Part shown: positions 24,052 to 35,016 of the stretch, one piece after another
How positions within the stretch are numbered: the first letter of the stretch is position 1
Layout: each line of letters starts with the position of its first letter
Source of the DNA: Nocardia sp. NBC_01327
Lineage (GTDB): Bacteria > Actinomycetota > Actinomycetes > Mycobacteriales > Mycobacteriaceae
Length of the DNA stretch: 64,000 nucleotides
NCBI RefSeq assembly: GCF_035958815.1
Contig: NZ_CP108383.1
Span: 7,502,001 to 7,566,000, forward strand
Direction of reading: 5' to 3'
The notes under the pieces: generated by a model
The model's database searches: none
Told to the model about the DNA's origin: nothing
What the model saw: the letters and a program-made list of their open reading frames with translations, nothing else
Position numbers and translations under genes: made by a program

Positions 24052-24650
24052 CGCGTTGCGGCGCTGCGCTTCTCGACGTCGTGGACGTGGTGCACAACAT
24101 CGTGGGTGAAGTAGCGCGCCAGTGACTCCACCGTGAACAGCGAGCCGTTGCTGCGCTTGGCGGGACGCGCGCGCTCGTCCTCGGCAACGGATTCGAATGC
24201 GCGAGAAGTGGTTTCACCGGCGGCGCGCAGTTCGGCGGCGACCTGCGCCGGATGCTGCGCGCCGTAGTTCTCCGCGAGCGCGGTGACGTCCTGATCCCAG
24301 TCGGCGAACATGGGGATGCCGGAATCGTCGACGGCGACCGAGGTGTCGTATCCGCCGATCGCCGGTCCGGGGCGCGCCGAACCGGTGCGGGTGATGTCGA
24401 GGCGGTGCTCGAAGATGCGGCACACATCGCGGACATGTGCGGCGTACTCGAGCGGTGACCAGGTCGAATCATCCGGCCGCACCGCGGCATTCGGACTATC
24501 GAGGGCCTCGGCCAGCGCGGCGGCGCTCGCACGCACCCGCCCCGGGATCGACTCGTACGTGACGGCGTCCGGGTCGAATCCGCATTCGGCGCAGGTGCGT
24601 TCGAGCACCCAGGTCCAGTCCTTGGCATCGGGAGCGATCGGCATGCCCAT
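24048..24650 (-). CDS. DinB-like four-helix protein
   Basis: 200 residues from the ATG at 24650 (MGMPIAPDAKDWTWVLERTC); a second ATG six bases later is possible and the longer frame to 24725 is not supported. The DinB/DUF664 pattern is visible: STWSPLEYAAHVRDVCRIFE with a first His, and FTHDVVHHVHDVEK with further His residues near the C-terminus, the usual three-His metal site of this superfamily, which includes mycothiol-dependent enzymes. The start CAECGFDPDAV is common in the actinobacterial subgroup. Function is not known. Confidence 0.82.
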   Translation of the reverse strand: MGMPIAPDAKDWTWVLERTCAECGFDPDAVTYESIPGRVRASAAALAEALDSPNAAVRPDDSTWSPLEYAAHVRDVCRIFEHRLDITRTGSARPGPAIGGYDTSVAVDDSGIPMFADWDQDVTALAENYGAQHPAQVAAELRAAGETTSRAFESVAEDERARPAKRSNGSLFTVESLARYFTHDVVHHVHDVEKRSAATR

Positions 24651-24855
24651 GAACCTACTGTGGCAATAACTTACCGTCCACCAACATTCAGCCACTCGCC
24701 GCCAAATTAGCGACAGGTGCGCCAAACCTGCGCAACGGTGCCGCGCCGAACACCCACCGCAGTCGACTCCGGATCATTACGCCGTAGCACCAGACAGCCA
24801 TCGTGCAGGACGACGCCCCGCCCGCGCGATGCGAATGGGGCGCACCCGCACACAC

Positions 24856-25911
24856 TCACTCCATCAACTGATGCGCCAGATCGAACAGCTCCAGCGTGAT
24901 CGCATGCAGGAAATCGCCGACCTGCTTGGGCGCCTTGCCCGCACAGGCCCGCGCATGCGTGCCCTCCAGCACGATGCCGAGCTTGAAGCAGGCCAGCACC
25001 GTGTACCAGGTGACATTGCTCAGGTCGCGGTCGGAGAATTTGCCGTAGTGCGCGATCATCTCCGCCGGCGTGGGCAGCCCGCCGACCGCGCCGAGGGTGC
25101 CGATGAGCGCCGATCCGGTGGTGCCGGGGCGCGGCCGGGTGGCGATCTGCCAGCCCAGGTCCAGCAGCGGATCGCCGATGGTGGACATCTCCCAGTCCAC
25201 GAGGGCCGCGACCTGCGGGCCGTCGTAGGAGAACATGATGTTGGCCAGATGGCAGTCGCCGTGCAGGATGCCGGCTTTCCATTCGGCGGGCCGGTTGCGG
25301 TCCAGCCACGCGCCGACGCGGTCGACGCCCGGGATCTCGGGTCCGGGGTAGCCCTCGTTGACGCTGTAGGACTCGAGTTCCTTGGTCCAGCGCGGCACCT
25401 GCCGTTCCAGGAAGCCCTCGGGCTTGCCGTAGTCGGCCAGTCCGAGCGCCTCGTGATCGAGCGAGCCGAGCCGGGCGATGGCCTCCACCGCGGACAGGCC
25501 CATCTGCCGCCGGATCTCCGGATCGCCCGCGTGCAGGTCCGGGAGTTCGGTCTGCGGGTTGAAGCCGATGATCGGCTCCATGAGATAGAACGATGCGCCG
25601 ATGAGGGATTCGTCCTCGGCGGCGGCGATCACCTTGGGCGCGCGCACGCCGGTGCCGTCGAGAGCGCCGAGAATGCGGGATTCGCGGCGGATCACAGTGT
25701 TGCTGGCGGCGCGCAGATGCTTGGGTCCGCGCCGCAGTACGTAGTCCTGCCCGCCTCGGCGGAACCTCAGCATGATGTTCTGGGTGCCGCCGCCGAGCGG
25801 CTTCACCTCCTCGAATTCACCGCTGGGCAAGCCCTGCTCATCCATCCACTTCCCGACGACTGCGAAATCGACGAGGTCGCGATCAACATCGACCGGCTGC
25901 ACTTCAGACAT
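24856..25911 (-). CDS. Aminoglycoside-phosphotransferase-like kinase (ACAD10/FadE36 type)
   Basis: 351 residues from the ATG at 25911. The kinase-like fold is shown by the nucleotide loop GGTQNIMLRFRRGG, RRGPKHL, Brenner's motif HGDCHLANIMF and the metal-binding VDWEMSTIGDPLLDLGW. Proteins with this LGW and RRESRI pattern, often called phosphotransferase family or FadE36, are linked in mycobacteria to fatty-acid and sterol breakdown rather than to drug resistance. The substrate here is unknown. It is transcribed divergently from pabAB with 147 bases between them. Confidence 0.87.
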   Translation of the reverse strand: MSEVQPVDVDRDLVDFAVVGKWMDEQGLPSGEFEEVKPLGGGTQNIMLRFRRGGQDYVLRRGPKHLRAASNTVIRRESRILGALDGTGVRAPKVIAAAEDESLIGASFYLMEPIIGFNPQTELPDLHAGDPEIRRQMGLSAVEAIARLGSLDHEALGLADYGKPEGFLERQVPRWTKELESYSVNEGYPGPEIPGVDRVGAWLDRNRPAEWKAGILHGDCHLANIMFSYDGPQVAALVDWEMSTIGDPLLDLGWQIATRPRPGTTGSALIGTLGAVGGLPTPAEMIAHYGKFSDRDLSNVTWYTVLACFKLGIVLEGTHARACAGKAPKQVGDFLHAITLELFDLAHQLME

Positions 25912-26058
25912 GCCCCACATTGTGCCGTAACCGTCCAGTGCAACTGAAGGCATATGCCAGCACAAGTGGCGGGCGCCTCGTTCACGCAGGTCAGGCATGA
26001 CTATTCGAGCACGGTGATGCGCGGTGCCCGCGCGGTGGTGGCGTAATGTGCCAGCCAA

Positions 26059-28203
<2,145 letters not shown>

Positions 28204-28314
28204 CCCACGCCTCGGTTTCATGATCACCAGGAACTGACGCAGGTCTCCTCTCGACGAATGCCGCCACCATGTCCTGGTGAACTTCCGACCAGGACCAGCG
28301 GGCGGGGCCCTGGT

Positions 28315-28803
28315 CTATTTGCTGCGGCGGGGTTTGGGTTGGGGTGGTTCGGGTTCGGGGGTGTCGCGGGCGCCCGCCAGGCGGGTGAGGAGGGAGATGC
28401 CGGGGAGTTTGTCGAGGCGGGAGAGGGCCTCTTCGCCCAGGGCGGTGAGAGATTCGAGGCGGGTGAGGAGGCGGTCGTAGGCGACGAAGGCGGGTTCGGC
28501 GAGGGCGAGGGTGCGGTCGAGGCGGTCGATGGTGGAGTTGAGGCGTTCGACTGCGGTGGTGAGGTTTTCGATGAGGTCGGGGAGCTGGGCGGCCAGTTGG
28601 ATGGAGGCCGGCGGGAGGCGGACGGCGGTGTCGAAGGCCTGGGTGGCGGTCACCTGGGCGGAGCCGAGGGCTTGGCCGGCGGCGGCTTGGGCGGCATCGA
28701 CGGCGGCCTGGGCGGCGGCGAGTACGTCACCGACGGTGGGGACTCGCGGGGGCTGGGGTTTGCCGCGCGGTGGTTGGCCGCCGGGGCCCTTGGGTGTGGT
28801 CAT
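28315..28803 (-). CDS. Ala/Leu-rich coiled-coil protein, unknown function
   Basis: 162 residues from the ATG at 28803 (MTTPKGPGGQPPRGK); the frame runs on to 28833. A Pro-rich start (QPPRVP) is followed by a long helical region with heptad-like spacing (LTTAVERLNSTIDRLDRTLA; LLTRLESLTALGEEALSRLD) and a basic, Pro-rich tail (PEPEPPQPKPRRSK). No signal peptide or membrane segment is seen. Similar short coiled-coil proteins are common near stress genes in Nocardia and Rhodococcus, but I recognise no defined family. Confidence 0.65.
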   Translation of the reverse strand: MTTPKGPGGQPPRGKPQPPRVPTVGDVLAAAQAAVDAAQAAAGQALGSAQVTATQAFDTAVRLPPASIQLAAQLPDLIENLTTAVERLNSTIDRLDRTLALAEPAFVAYDRLLTRLESLTALGEEALSRLDKLPGISLLTRLAGARDTPEPEPPQPKPRRSK

Positions 28804-28928
28804 GATTCCACTGTGCCGCAGGTTCCGTACCACGGCTGGAGGTTCGGTGCGACGTGGATCCGGTGTCGGACCGGGTGGTCTTGCGGGCTGCGGAGGGTGT
28901 CGTAGCCGCGTGGCATAGTTCGATCACA

Positions 28929-30602
28929 ATGAAACTCACCGAGGGTGGCCATGCGCCGGTTCCGACATCGCTTCTGACGGTTGTCCTTTCGTGGCAATCC
29001 GATCACGAGGTCGATGCGCACGCCTTGCTGCTGTCGAACGCCGGGCGGGTCAGATCGGACCGGGATTTCGTCTTCTTCAACAATCCCCGGCACGTCTCCC
29101 AGGCGGTGACGGTGGATCCGGAGCCCGCCCCCGGCACCGCGCGGCTCTCGGTCTCGCTGCCGCGCACCGAATCCGAGGTCGAGCGCATTGTGGTCACCGG
29201 CTCGGTGGCGGGCTCCTTCGCGGAGGTCCCGGGGCTCATCCTCACGGTGTTCGACCACAACCGCCCGGTCGCCTGGTTCGAGATCGCCGCCGAACCGGTG
29301 CAGGCCATGATGTTCGGCGAGTTCTACCGCAGCGACGGGCACTGGCAGTTCCGTGCCGTCGGCCAGGGCTGGACGAGCGGATTGAGCGGCGTCGTCACCG
29401 AATTCGGCGTACGTGTCGACGACCCCGGCGAGCCCGCACCGGCAACCGAACCGGATCGGCAACAGTCAGGTACGAACGGACAGCGTCGGAGTTTCACGAT
29501 CGAGCGTGAGCTCCAGCCTGAGCCCCCGCGATTGCCGCCGGATCCGGAACGGGCGGACTGGCATCCGGATCCGGAGGGAGCGGGGGTGCTGCGCTGGTGG
29601 GATGGTGCGGAGTGGACCGCGGCCACGCGTTCGCAGCTGATCGCCGATGCGCGCCATTGCCCGCGTTGCGGGCGAGCGCGGCGGTGGCGGGTATTCGGCG
29701 GAGCGGCGCTCTGCCGGGATTGCACGGATCAGGTCGAGCAGTATCTGTCGTCCTGGCGCGGCCGGGCCGAGCGGGTGCTGCGTTCCACCGGGCCGAAGGG
29801 TGCTGATTGGGAGGCACTGTGGGCCGGGCTGCGCTATCAGCGGATCGATGCGAACCCGGCGCGGGCGGCGCTGCGTCCGGTCGCGCACGATCATGTGGAG
29901 CGCCTGGTGGCCTTCGCTTTCGCGGACGGCAGCATCGACGAGCAGGAGATGGACGCCTTCGACGCGGCCGTCACCGCGCTGACGCTGGACGGCCCGCTCA
30001 TCGAGGATCTGCGCCGCCGCATGCAGCGCGGCCGCATGCTCACGCGCCTGCGCGCGGGCGAACTGCCGGTGCTCGGCGCGGCAGGCCTGCATTTGGATCC
30101 CGCCGAACAGCTGCACCTGAATGTCGCCGCCATCCATATCCGCCAGCTCTCACGCGGCCCGAAGCTCACCGAGGGCCGCCTGATCTGCAGCAATAAGAAG
30201 CTCCGCTTCACCGGCCCGGACACGGGAACCGAAATGCCTTGGACGCGTGTTGTTTCGGTGATCGCGGAGAGCGGCCGCGTAGAGGTCGCCGCCACCTCGG
30301 CACGCGGCGGCGCGATCTTCGAGGTCGCCGACCCCGATCACGTGGCCGCCACCATGGAGGGCGCACTACGGGTCGCCAAACGCCTCGCACTCACGCCTGG
30401 CCGCCGCGACACCCGCACCATCGGCCAGGACATCAAAGCGCAGGTGTGGCAGCGCGACGGCGGCAGATGCGTGGAATGCGGCGACAGCCACTACCTGGAA
30501 TTCGACCACATAATCCCGCTCAGCCGCGGCGGAGCCACCAGTGCCACCAACCTCCAAATCCTCTGCCGCGCCTGCAATCGCGCCAAGGGCGCCCGCATCT
30601 GA
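28929..30602 (+). CDS. TerD-DUF2510-zinc ribbon-TerB-like-HNH multidomain protein
   Basis: 557 residues from the ATG at 28929. Residues 1-165 are a TerD domain (LTVVLSWQSDHEVDAHALLL, FFNNPRH, EVERIVVTGSV, WFEIAAEPVQAMMFGEFYR), the calcium-binding fold of tellurite/stress proteins. Around 205-228 is a DUF2510 motif (WHPDPEGAGVLRWWDGAEWT). A CPRCG...CRDC zinc ribbon follows near 245-265, then a TerB-like acidic segment (VAFAFADGSIDEQEMDAFD), and at 505-555 an HNH nuclease (GGRCVECGDSHYLEFDHIIP, LQILCRACNRAKGARI) with both Cys pairs and the DH dyad intact. The nuclease on a stress-sensing scaffold is the unusual part. The role is unknown. Confidence 0.9.
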   Translation: MKLTEGGHAPVPTSLLTVVLSWQSDHEVDAHALLLSNAGRVRSDRDFVFFNNPRHVSQAVTVDPEPAPGTARLSVSLPRTESEVERIVVTGSVAGSFAEVPGLILTVFDHNRPVAWFEIAAEPVQAMMFGEFYRSDGHWQFRAVGQGWTSGLSGVVTEFGVRVDDPGEPAPATEPDRQQSGTNGQRRSFTIERELQPEPPRLPPDPERADWHPDPEGAGVLRWWDGAEWTAATRSQLIADARHCPRCGRARRWRVFGGAALCRDCTDQVEQYLSSWRGRAERVLRSTGPKGADWEALWAGLRYQRIDANPARAALRPVAHDHVERLVAFAFADGSIDEQEMDAFDAAVTALTLDGPLIEDLRRRMQRGRMLTRLRAGELPVLGAAGLHLDPAEQLHLNVAAIHIRQLSRGPKLTEGRLICSNKKLRFTGPDTGTEMPWTRVVSVIAESGRVEVAATSARGGAIFEVADPDHVAATMEGALRVAKRLALTPGRRDTRTIGQDIKAQVWQRDGGRCVECGDSHYLEFDHIIPLSRGGATSATNLQILCRACNRAKGARI

Positions 30603-30626
30603 CGGTGCGATCTGCCGCGGCGGTGG

Positions 30627-31415
30627 TCAGTTGCGGCGGACTCGGGTGACTGCGGGTTCGGCGCAGAACTGGGTGTCGGCTTGGGTGGGGGTCAGGCCGG
30701 TGGCGGCTAGGCCGCCGGAATCTATTACGGCGCAGGTGGTTCCGGCTACCTTGCCGGTGCCGTCGTCGATCGGGCGGACCTGGGCGGTGACGATCGGGGT
30801 GAGGTCGTCGGGGCTGAATTTCCAGAATTCCACGTCCCAGCTGGCGTATTCGGCGCGGGCGGAGACTACGACGTATCCCGAGGCGGAGGTGTCTATGCCG
30901 ATGCCGGCGAGTTCGCCGGCGCGGTGGTATTCGAGGGAGTCTCCGTTGGCGTGGTAGACGGCGTAGCGCATATTGGCGGTGGCCAGGAAGATCGGGATGA
31001 CGAGTTCGTCGCGGCCGTTGCCGTCGAGGTCGCGCAGTTTCGGCACCGCGCCCGGGGCGTCGGCTTCGGGTTCGACCAGTGTCTGCACGAACGCACCGGC
31101 GGAGTCGAGCAGTGTCACGGTGGTGACGAGGTGTGCCGGACTCCCGGTGTGCCGGATTTCGAAGGTGATGCCGGCGGGATCGCGGGATTGCAGCTGACAG
31201 TCGGCAGGCATTGCGGCGGTGCCGATATCGCCGCAGGGCGGCAGTTCCGAGGCGGGTTCGGGCGGCGCTTCCGCCGGCGGAGCGGGGGCGGTCTCCGGGG
31301 CCGGAGTGGTCGTCTCGACCGCGGGTGCGGGCCCGTCTGCCGGAGGCGAGGAACAGCCCGAAAGGAGCAGTGTCGAAACCGCGGCCACGGAGCAGACCGC
31401 GAAATTCCTCACCAT
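30627..31415 (-). CDS. Exported lipoprotein with FG-GAP-like segment
   Basis: 262 residues from the ATG at 31415. The signal peptide MVRNFAVCSVAAVSTLLLSGC ends in a lipobox with the lipidated cysteine at residue 21. A Pro/Thr/Ala-rich linker of about 45 residues follows, then a domain with LRDLDGNGRDELVIPIF, an FG-GAP/EF-hand-like calcium loop, and paired cysteines (PPCGD, ADCQL, TTCAVID, QFCAEP). It is probably anchored to the outer face of the membrane. It converges with the TerD-HNH gene 24 bases away. Confidence 0.8.
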   Translation of the reverse strand: MVRNFAVCSVAAVSTLLLSGCSSPPADGPAPAVETTTPAPETAPAPPAEAPPEPASELPPCGDIGTAAMPADCQLQSRDPAGITFEIRHTGSPAHLVTTVTLLDSAGAFVQTLVEPEADAPGAVPKLRDLDGNGRDELVIPIFLATANMRYAVYHANGDSLEYHRAGELAGIGIDTSASGYVVVSARAEYASWDVEFWKFSPDDLTPIVTAQVRPIDDGTGKVAGTTCAVIDSGGLAATGLTPTQADTQFCAEPAVTRVRRN

Positions 31416-31493
31416 GGGGCGAGAATAGTCGCCCGCTGGCGGATAACCGACAACATGTGCACAGCTGCGCACTTATTGTCATATAGTGGGGTC

Positions 31494-32726
31494 GTGCTCG
31501 ACGTACTACGCCACACCCAGTTCCGGCGGCTCTTCATCGCCCAGGTGGTCGCGCTGATCGGCACCGGCCTGCTGACCGTCGCACTGGGCCTGCTGGCATA
31601 CGACCTGGCCGGAGCCCATGCGGGCGCGGTGCTCGGCACCGCACTCGCGGTCAAGATGGTGGCGTATGTGGCTGTGGCGCCGGTGATTTCGGCGCTCACC
31701 GAGCGGGTACCGCGCACCACGCTGCTGGTGTCCGCGGATGTGACGCGGGTGGCGATCGCACTGGTCCTGCCGTGGGTGACACAGACCTGGCAGATCTACG
31801 TGCTCATCGCGCTGCTGCAATCGGCGTCGGCGACATTCACCCCGGCTTTCCAATCGGTGATCCCCTCGGTGCTGCCGCGGGAGGAGCACTACACCCGCGC
31901 ACTGTCCCTGTCCCGCCTGGCCTACGACCTGGAATCGCTGCTGAGCCCGGTGCTGGCGGCCGCCGCGCTGACGGTGATCAGCTACCACCTGCTGTTCGTC
32001 GGCACCGCCGCGGGTTTCGTGGCCTCGGCCGCGCTGGTGCTCACCACGCGACTCCCCCGGCTCACCTCGGCCCGGCCCGAGCCACTGCGGGAGCGGATCA
32101 CCAGCGGCGCCCGGCTCATGATGGATCGCCCCGTACTGCGCGGCCTGCTCGCCATGAATCTCGCAGTGGCCGCGGCGACTTCGCTGGTCGTGGTGAATAC
32201 CGTTGTGTACGTGCGCGATCGGCTCGACGGCTCGAATACCGGGGTGGCACTCGCCCTGGGCTGCTTCGGATTCGGCTCCATGGTCGTGGCCCTGGCGCTG
32301 CCCCGCGTGCTCGCGGACATCCCGGATCGCCAGGTCATGATGACCGGCTGCCGCATCCTCCCTGCCGGATTACTCGCCGCGGCCGTGATCCCCCTGCTCG
32401 GTTCGGTCGCCGGCGCCTGCGTTCTGGCGGTGACGTGGGCGGTGCTGGGCGCGGGCACGTCCATGATCAATACGCCGTCGGCGCGGCTGCTGCGCGCCCA
32501 CTCGGATTCCGATTCCCGCGCAGCCGTTTTCACCGCACAGTTCTCGCTGTCGCACGCCTGCTACCTGCTGACCTATCCCGTCGCGGGCACCCTCGGCGCG
32601 CTGGCGGGCCTGCCGATCACGGCGGTGGTGCTGGCGGCGATCGCTACACTGGCTGCTACGACGGCTGTCCGCATGTGGCCCGTGTCCGCACCCGCGGACA
32701 GCGAGGCGGTAGCGGCGGAAAGGTGA
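31494..32726 (+). CDS. MFS-type exporter, probable metal efflux
   Basis: 410 residues from the GTG at 31494; the frame is open upstream only as a shadow of the lipoprotein gene. About 12 membrane segments are visible (FIAQVVALIGTGLLTVALGL to ITAVVLAAIATLAATTAVRM) with the family segment RVPRTTLLVSADVTRV between helices 2 and 4. It resembles the MFS exporters that sit beside ArsR regulators and the NreB-like nickel exporters. A TATAGT hexamer ends six bases before the GTG, so the message may be leaderless. The ArsR gene begins three bases after its stop, which links it to a metal signal. Confidence 0.85.
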   Translation: MLDVLRHTQFRRLFIAQVVALIGTGLLTVALGLLAYDLAGAHAGAVLGTALAVKMVAYVAVAPVISALTERVPRTTLLVSADVTRVAIALVLPWVTQTWQIYVLIALLQSASATFTPAFQSVIPSVLPREEHYTRALSLSRLAYDLESLLSPVLAAAALTVISYHLLFVGTAAGFVASAALVLTTRLPRLTSARPEPLRERITSGARLMMDRPVLRGLLAMNLAVAAATSLVVVNTVVYVRDRLDGSNTGVALALGCFGFGSMVVALALPRVLADIPDRQVMMTGCRILPAGLLAAAVIPLLGSVAGACVLAVTWAVLGAGTSMINTPSARLLRAHSDSDSRAAVFTAQFSLSHACYLLTYPVAGTLGALAGLPITAVVLAAIATLAATTAVRMWPVSAPADSEAVAAER

Positions 32727-32729
32727 GCG

Positions 32730-33104
32730 ATGGCGAGCAAGCGCAACGCACAGGCATTGCCCGCCGAGCGTTCCAGCCTCGCCCACCCCGTCGAACCCGA
32801 TCCCGCGCGCCTCGATGCCGCCACCGCGACCTTCCGCATGCTCTCCGATCCCACCCGCCTGCACCTGCTGTGGATCCTCGCCAATGCCGAAGCCGACGTC
32901 ACCGCCCTCACCGAGGCCTGCGGCGCCTCCCGCACGGCGGTCAGCCAGCACCTGGCCAAACTCCGCTTCACCGGCCTGGTCGACACCCGCCGCGACGGCC
33001 GCCGCATCATCTACAGCATCCGCGACGGCCACCTCTCCCGTCTGATCCGCGAGGGCCTCAACCACGCCGATCACATAGTCACCGGCGAACCCACCCACGA
33101 ATAG
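32730..33104 (+). CDS. ArsR/SmtB-family metal-sensing repressor, KmtR-like
   Basis: 124 residues. The winged helix-turn-helix is FRMLSDPTRLHLLWIL through ASRTAVSQHLAKLR and the wing DTRRDGRRIIYSIRDGH. The C-terminal His pattern has the same spacing as the nickel/cobalt ligands of M. tuberculosis KmtR as I recall them: H101, D114-H115 and H123-E124 here versus H88, E101-H102 and H110-H111. This suggests a Ni/Co sensor, with D and E replacing two ligands. It would repress the MFS gene with which it forms an operon (three-base gap). An operator would be expected around 31450-31490. Confidence 0.88.
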   Translation: MASKRNAQALPAERSSLAHPVEPDPARLDAATATFRMLSDPTRLHLLWILANAEADVTALTEACGASRTAVSQHLAKLRFTGLVDTRRDGRRIIYSIRDGHLSRLIREGLNHADHIVTGEPTHE

Positions 33105-33332
33105 GCCGGGCGCCGCTACTCCGCTTGCGCCGCACCGCACGGCTTGCCCACGTGGCCCGCTCAGCCCGTGACCAGGTCACCGAGGTAGCGGTTCGTGCGC
33201 ACGATCCGCCCGTGATGGGCCTCCTCGCCGCCCGTGGCTCCTGGTCAGTGGGACGAGGGCTCGCGACCAGCCGCTGTCGGCCCGACGATATGCCTATTCG
33301 AAATAGTTTGTGGACGAGTCGAGAGGGCACGC

Positions 33333-34946
33333 ATGTTTGCCAGCGCCGAGCAGGCCAGTCAATACGATGTGATCATCATCGGCGCCGGATTCGCCGGACT
33401 CTACGGCGTCCATCAGGCGGCCCGGGCCGGTCTGAACGTGCTCGGCCTGGAGGCGGGCGAGGATGTCGGCGGCACCTGGTTCTGGAACCGGTATCCGGGC
33501 GCGCGCTGCGATGTGGAGAGCGTGGACTACTCGTACTCGTTCGACGAGGAGCTGCAGCAGAGCTGGACGTGGACCGAGCGTTTCGCCGCGCAGCCGGAGA
33601 TCCTCGCGTACATCAATCACGTGGCGGACCGGTTCGAACTGCGCCCGCGCTACCGCTTCGGCCAGTCGGTGACGGCCGCGCACTTCGATGACGAAACCTC
33701 GCTCTGGACAGTGCATTCGGCCAGCGGTGACGAGTTCCGCTCCCGCTTCGTGGTTTTCGCCACCGGCTGCCTGTCCGCGCCGATCAAGCCGAATATCCCG
33801 GGCGTGGAAACCTTTGCGGGCGAGGAGCTTTTCACCGCCCGCTGGCCCGAGGAGGGTGCGTCCCTGGCCGGTAAGCGGGTCGGTGTCATCGGCACCGGTT
33901 CCTCCGGCATCCAGGTCTCGCCGATCATCGCCCGGCAGGCCGAGGCGCTGACCGTCTTCCAGCGCTCCGCCAATTTCAGTGTGCCCGTGCCGAACCGGCC
34001 CTGGACAGTGCAGGAGCAGGAGCAGATCCGCGCCACCTACCCGCAGCGGCGCGCGAAGTCCTACTACGCCCCCGCCGCCACCCCGCACCCCAGCCTGCAG
34101 ACCAAGGCGCTGGAGCTGAGCGCGCAGGAGCGCGAGGAGGCCATGGAGGACCGCTGGAACGGCGGCGGTGTGCTGTTCAACAAGGTCTTCCCCGATCAGA
34201 ACAGCGATATGGCGGCCAATGATCTGGTGCGTGATTTCGCCGTGGCGAAGATCCGCGCCAAGATCTACGATCCGGCGGTGGCCGATGATCTGATCGCCAC
34301 CGATCATCCGATCGGCACCAAGCGCATCTGCACCGACTCCGGCTACTACGAGATGTTCAACCGGCCGAATGTCACGCTGGTGAACCTGCGCCGCGAGCCC
34401 ATCGAGGAGATCACCCCCACCGGCATCCGCACCGCGGACAAGTTCATCGAGATCGACACCCTGGTCTACGCAACCGGATTCGACGCCATGACCGGTGCAC
34501 TGCTGCGCATCGACATCCAGGGTGCGCGCGACTCGCACCTGCGCGACACCTGGGCCGACGGACCGGTCACCTATCTGGGCTTCGGCATCCACGGTTTCCC
34601 GAACATGTTCAGTATCAACAGCGTCGGAACCCCGTCGGTGATGGCGAATATGGTCCTGCATTCCGAGCAGCAGCTCGACTGGGTGATCGACCTCATCGAA
34701 CACTGCCGCGCACAGGGCATTCGGCAGGTCGAGGCCCGCGAGGAGGCGGCGGCCAAGTGGACCGATCACCTCATGGAGGTCGCCGAGGGCACGCTGTTCG
34801 TCAAGGCGAACTCCTGGTACATGGGCGCGAACATCGAGGGCAAGAAGCGCGTATTCATGCCCTACATCGGTGGTTTCGGCAATTACCGCCGCTTCTGCGA
34901 CGAGGAACGCGACAACGGCTACCCGAGTTTCGAGCTCACCACCTAG
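33333..34946 (+). CDS. FAD-dependent monooxygenase, Baeyer-Villiger type (variant fingerprint)
   Basis: 537 residues from the ATG at 33333 with a GAGAGGG site. The FAD Rossmann motif is IIGAGFAGLYG (about 16-25) and the NADPH motif VIGTGSSGIQV (185-195). VGGTWFWNRYPGARCDVES is the classic Baeyer-Villiger/cyclohexanone monooxygenase segment. The family fingerprint F-x-G-x-x-x-H-x-x-x-W-P reads FAGEELFTARWP here (161-172), with Phe167 in place of the histidine. The enzyme should still bind both cofactors, but oxygenation activity could be altered. Substrate unknown. It is convergent with the mycolyltransferase-like gene across a strong terminator. Confidence 0.9.
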   Translation: MFASAEQASQYDVIIIGAGFAGLYGVHQAARAGLNVLGLEAGEDVGGTWFWNRYPGARCDVESVDYSYSFDEELQQSWTWTERFAAQPEILAYINHVADRFELRPRYRFGQSVTAAHFDDETSLWTVHSASGDEFRSRFVVFATGCLSAPIKPNIPGVETFAGEELFTARWPEEGASLAGKRVGVIGTGSSGIQVSPIIARQAEALTVFQRSANFSVPVPNRPWTVQEQEQIRATYPQRRAKSYYAPAATPHPSLQTKALELSAQEREEAMEDRWNGGGVLFNKVFPDQNSDMAANDLVRDFAVAKIRAKIYDPAVADDLIATDHPIGTKRICTDSGYYEMFNRPNVTLVNLRREPIEEITPTGIRTADKFIEIDTLVYATGFDAMTGALLRIDIQGARDSHLRDTWADGPVTYLGFGIHGFPNMFSINSVGTPSVMANMVLHSEQQLDWVIDLIEHCRAQGIRQVEAREEAAAKWTDHLMEVAEGTLFVKANSWYMGANIEGKKRVFMPYIGGFGNYRRFCDEERDNGYPSFELTT

Positions 34947-34962
34947 CCTCCGGCACGAAAAA

Positions 34963-35002
34963 GCGCGGCTGCGGTCGGCATCCCCACCGACCGTAGCCGC
35001 GC
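34963..35002. terminator. Bidirectional terminator between monooxygenase and mycolyltransferase genes
   Basis: A 16-bp stem (34963-34978 with 34987-35002) containing one G-T pair and an eight-base loop. The A-rich run GAAAAA just before it gives a T tract for the leftward message. Confidence 0.85.
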
Positions 35003-35016
35003 GACCGGCCCCGAAT

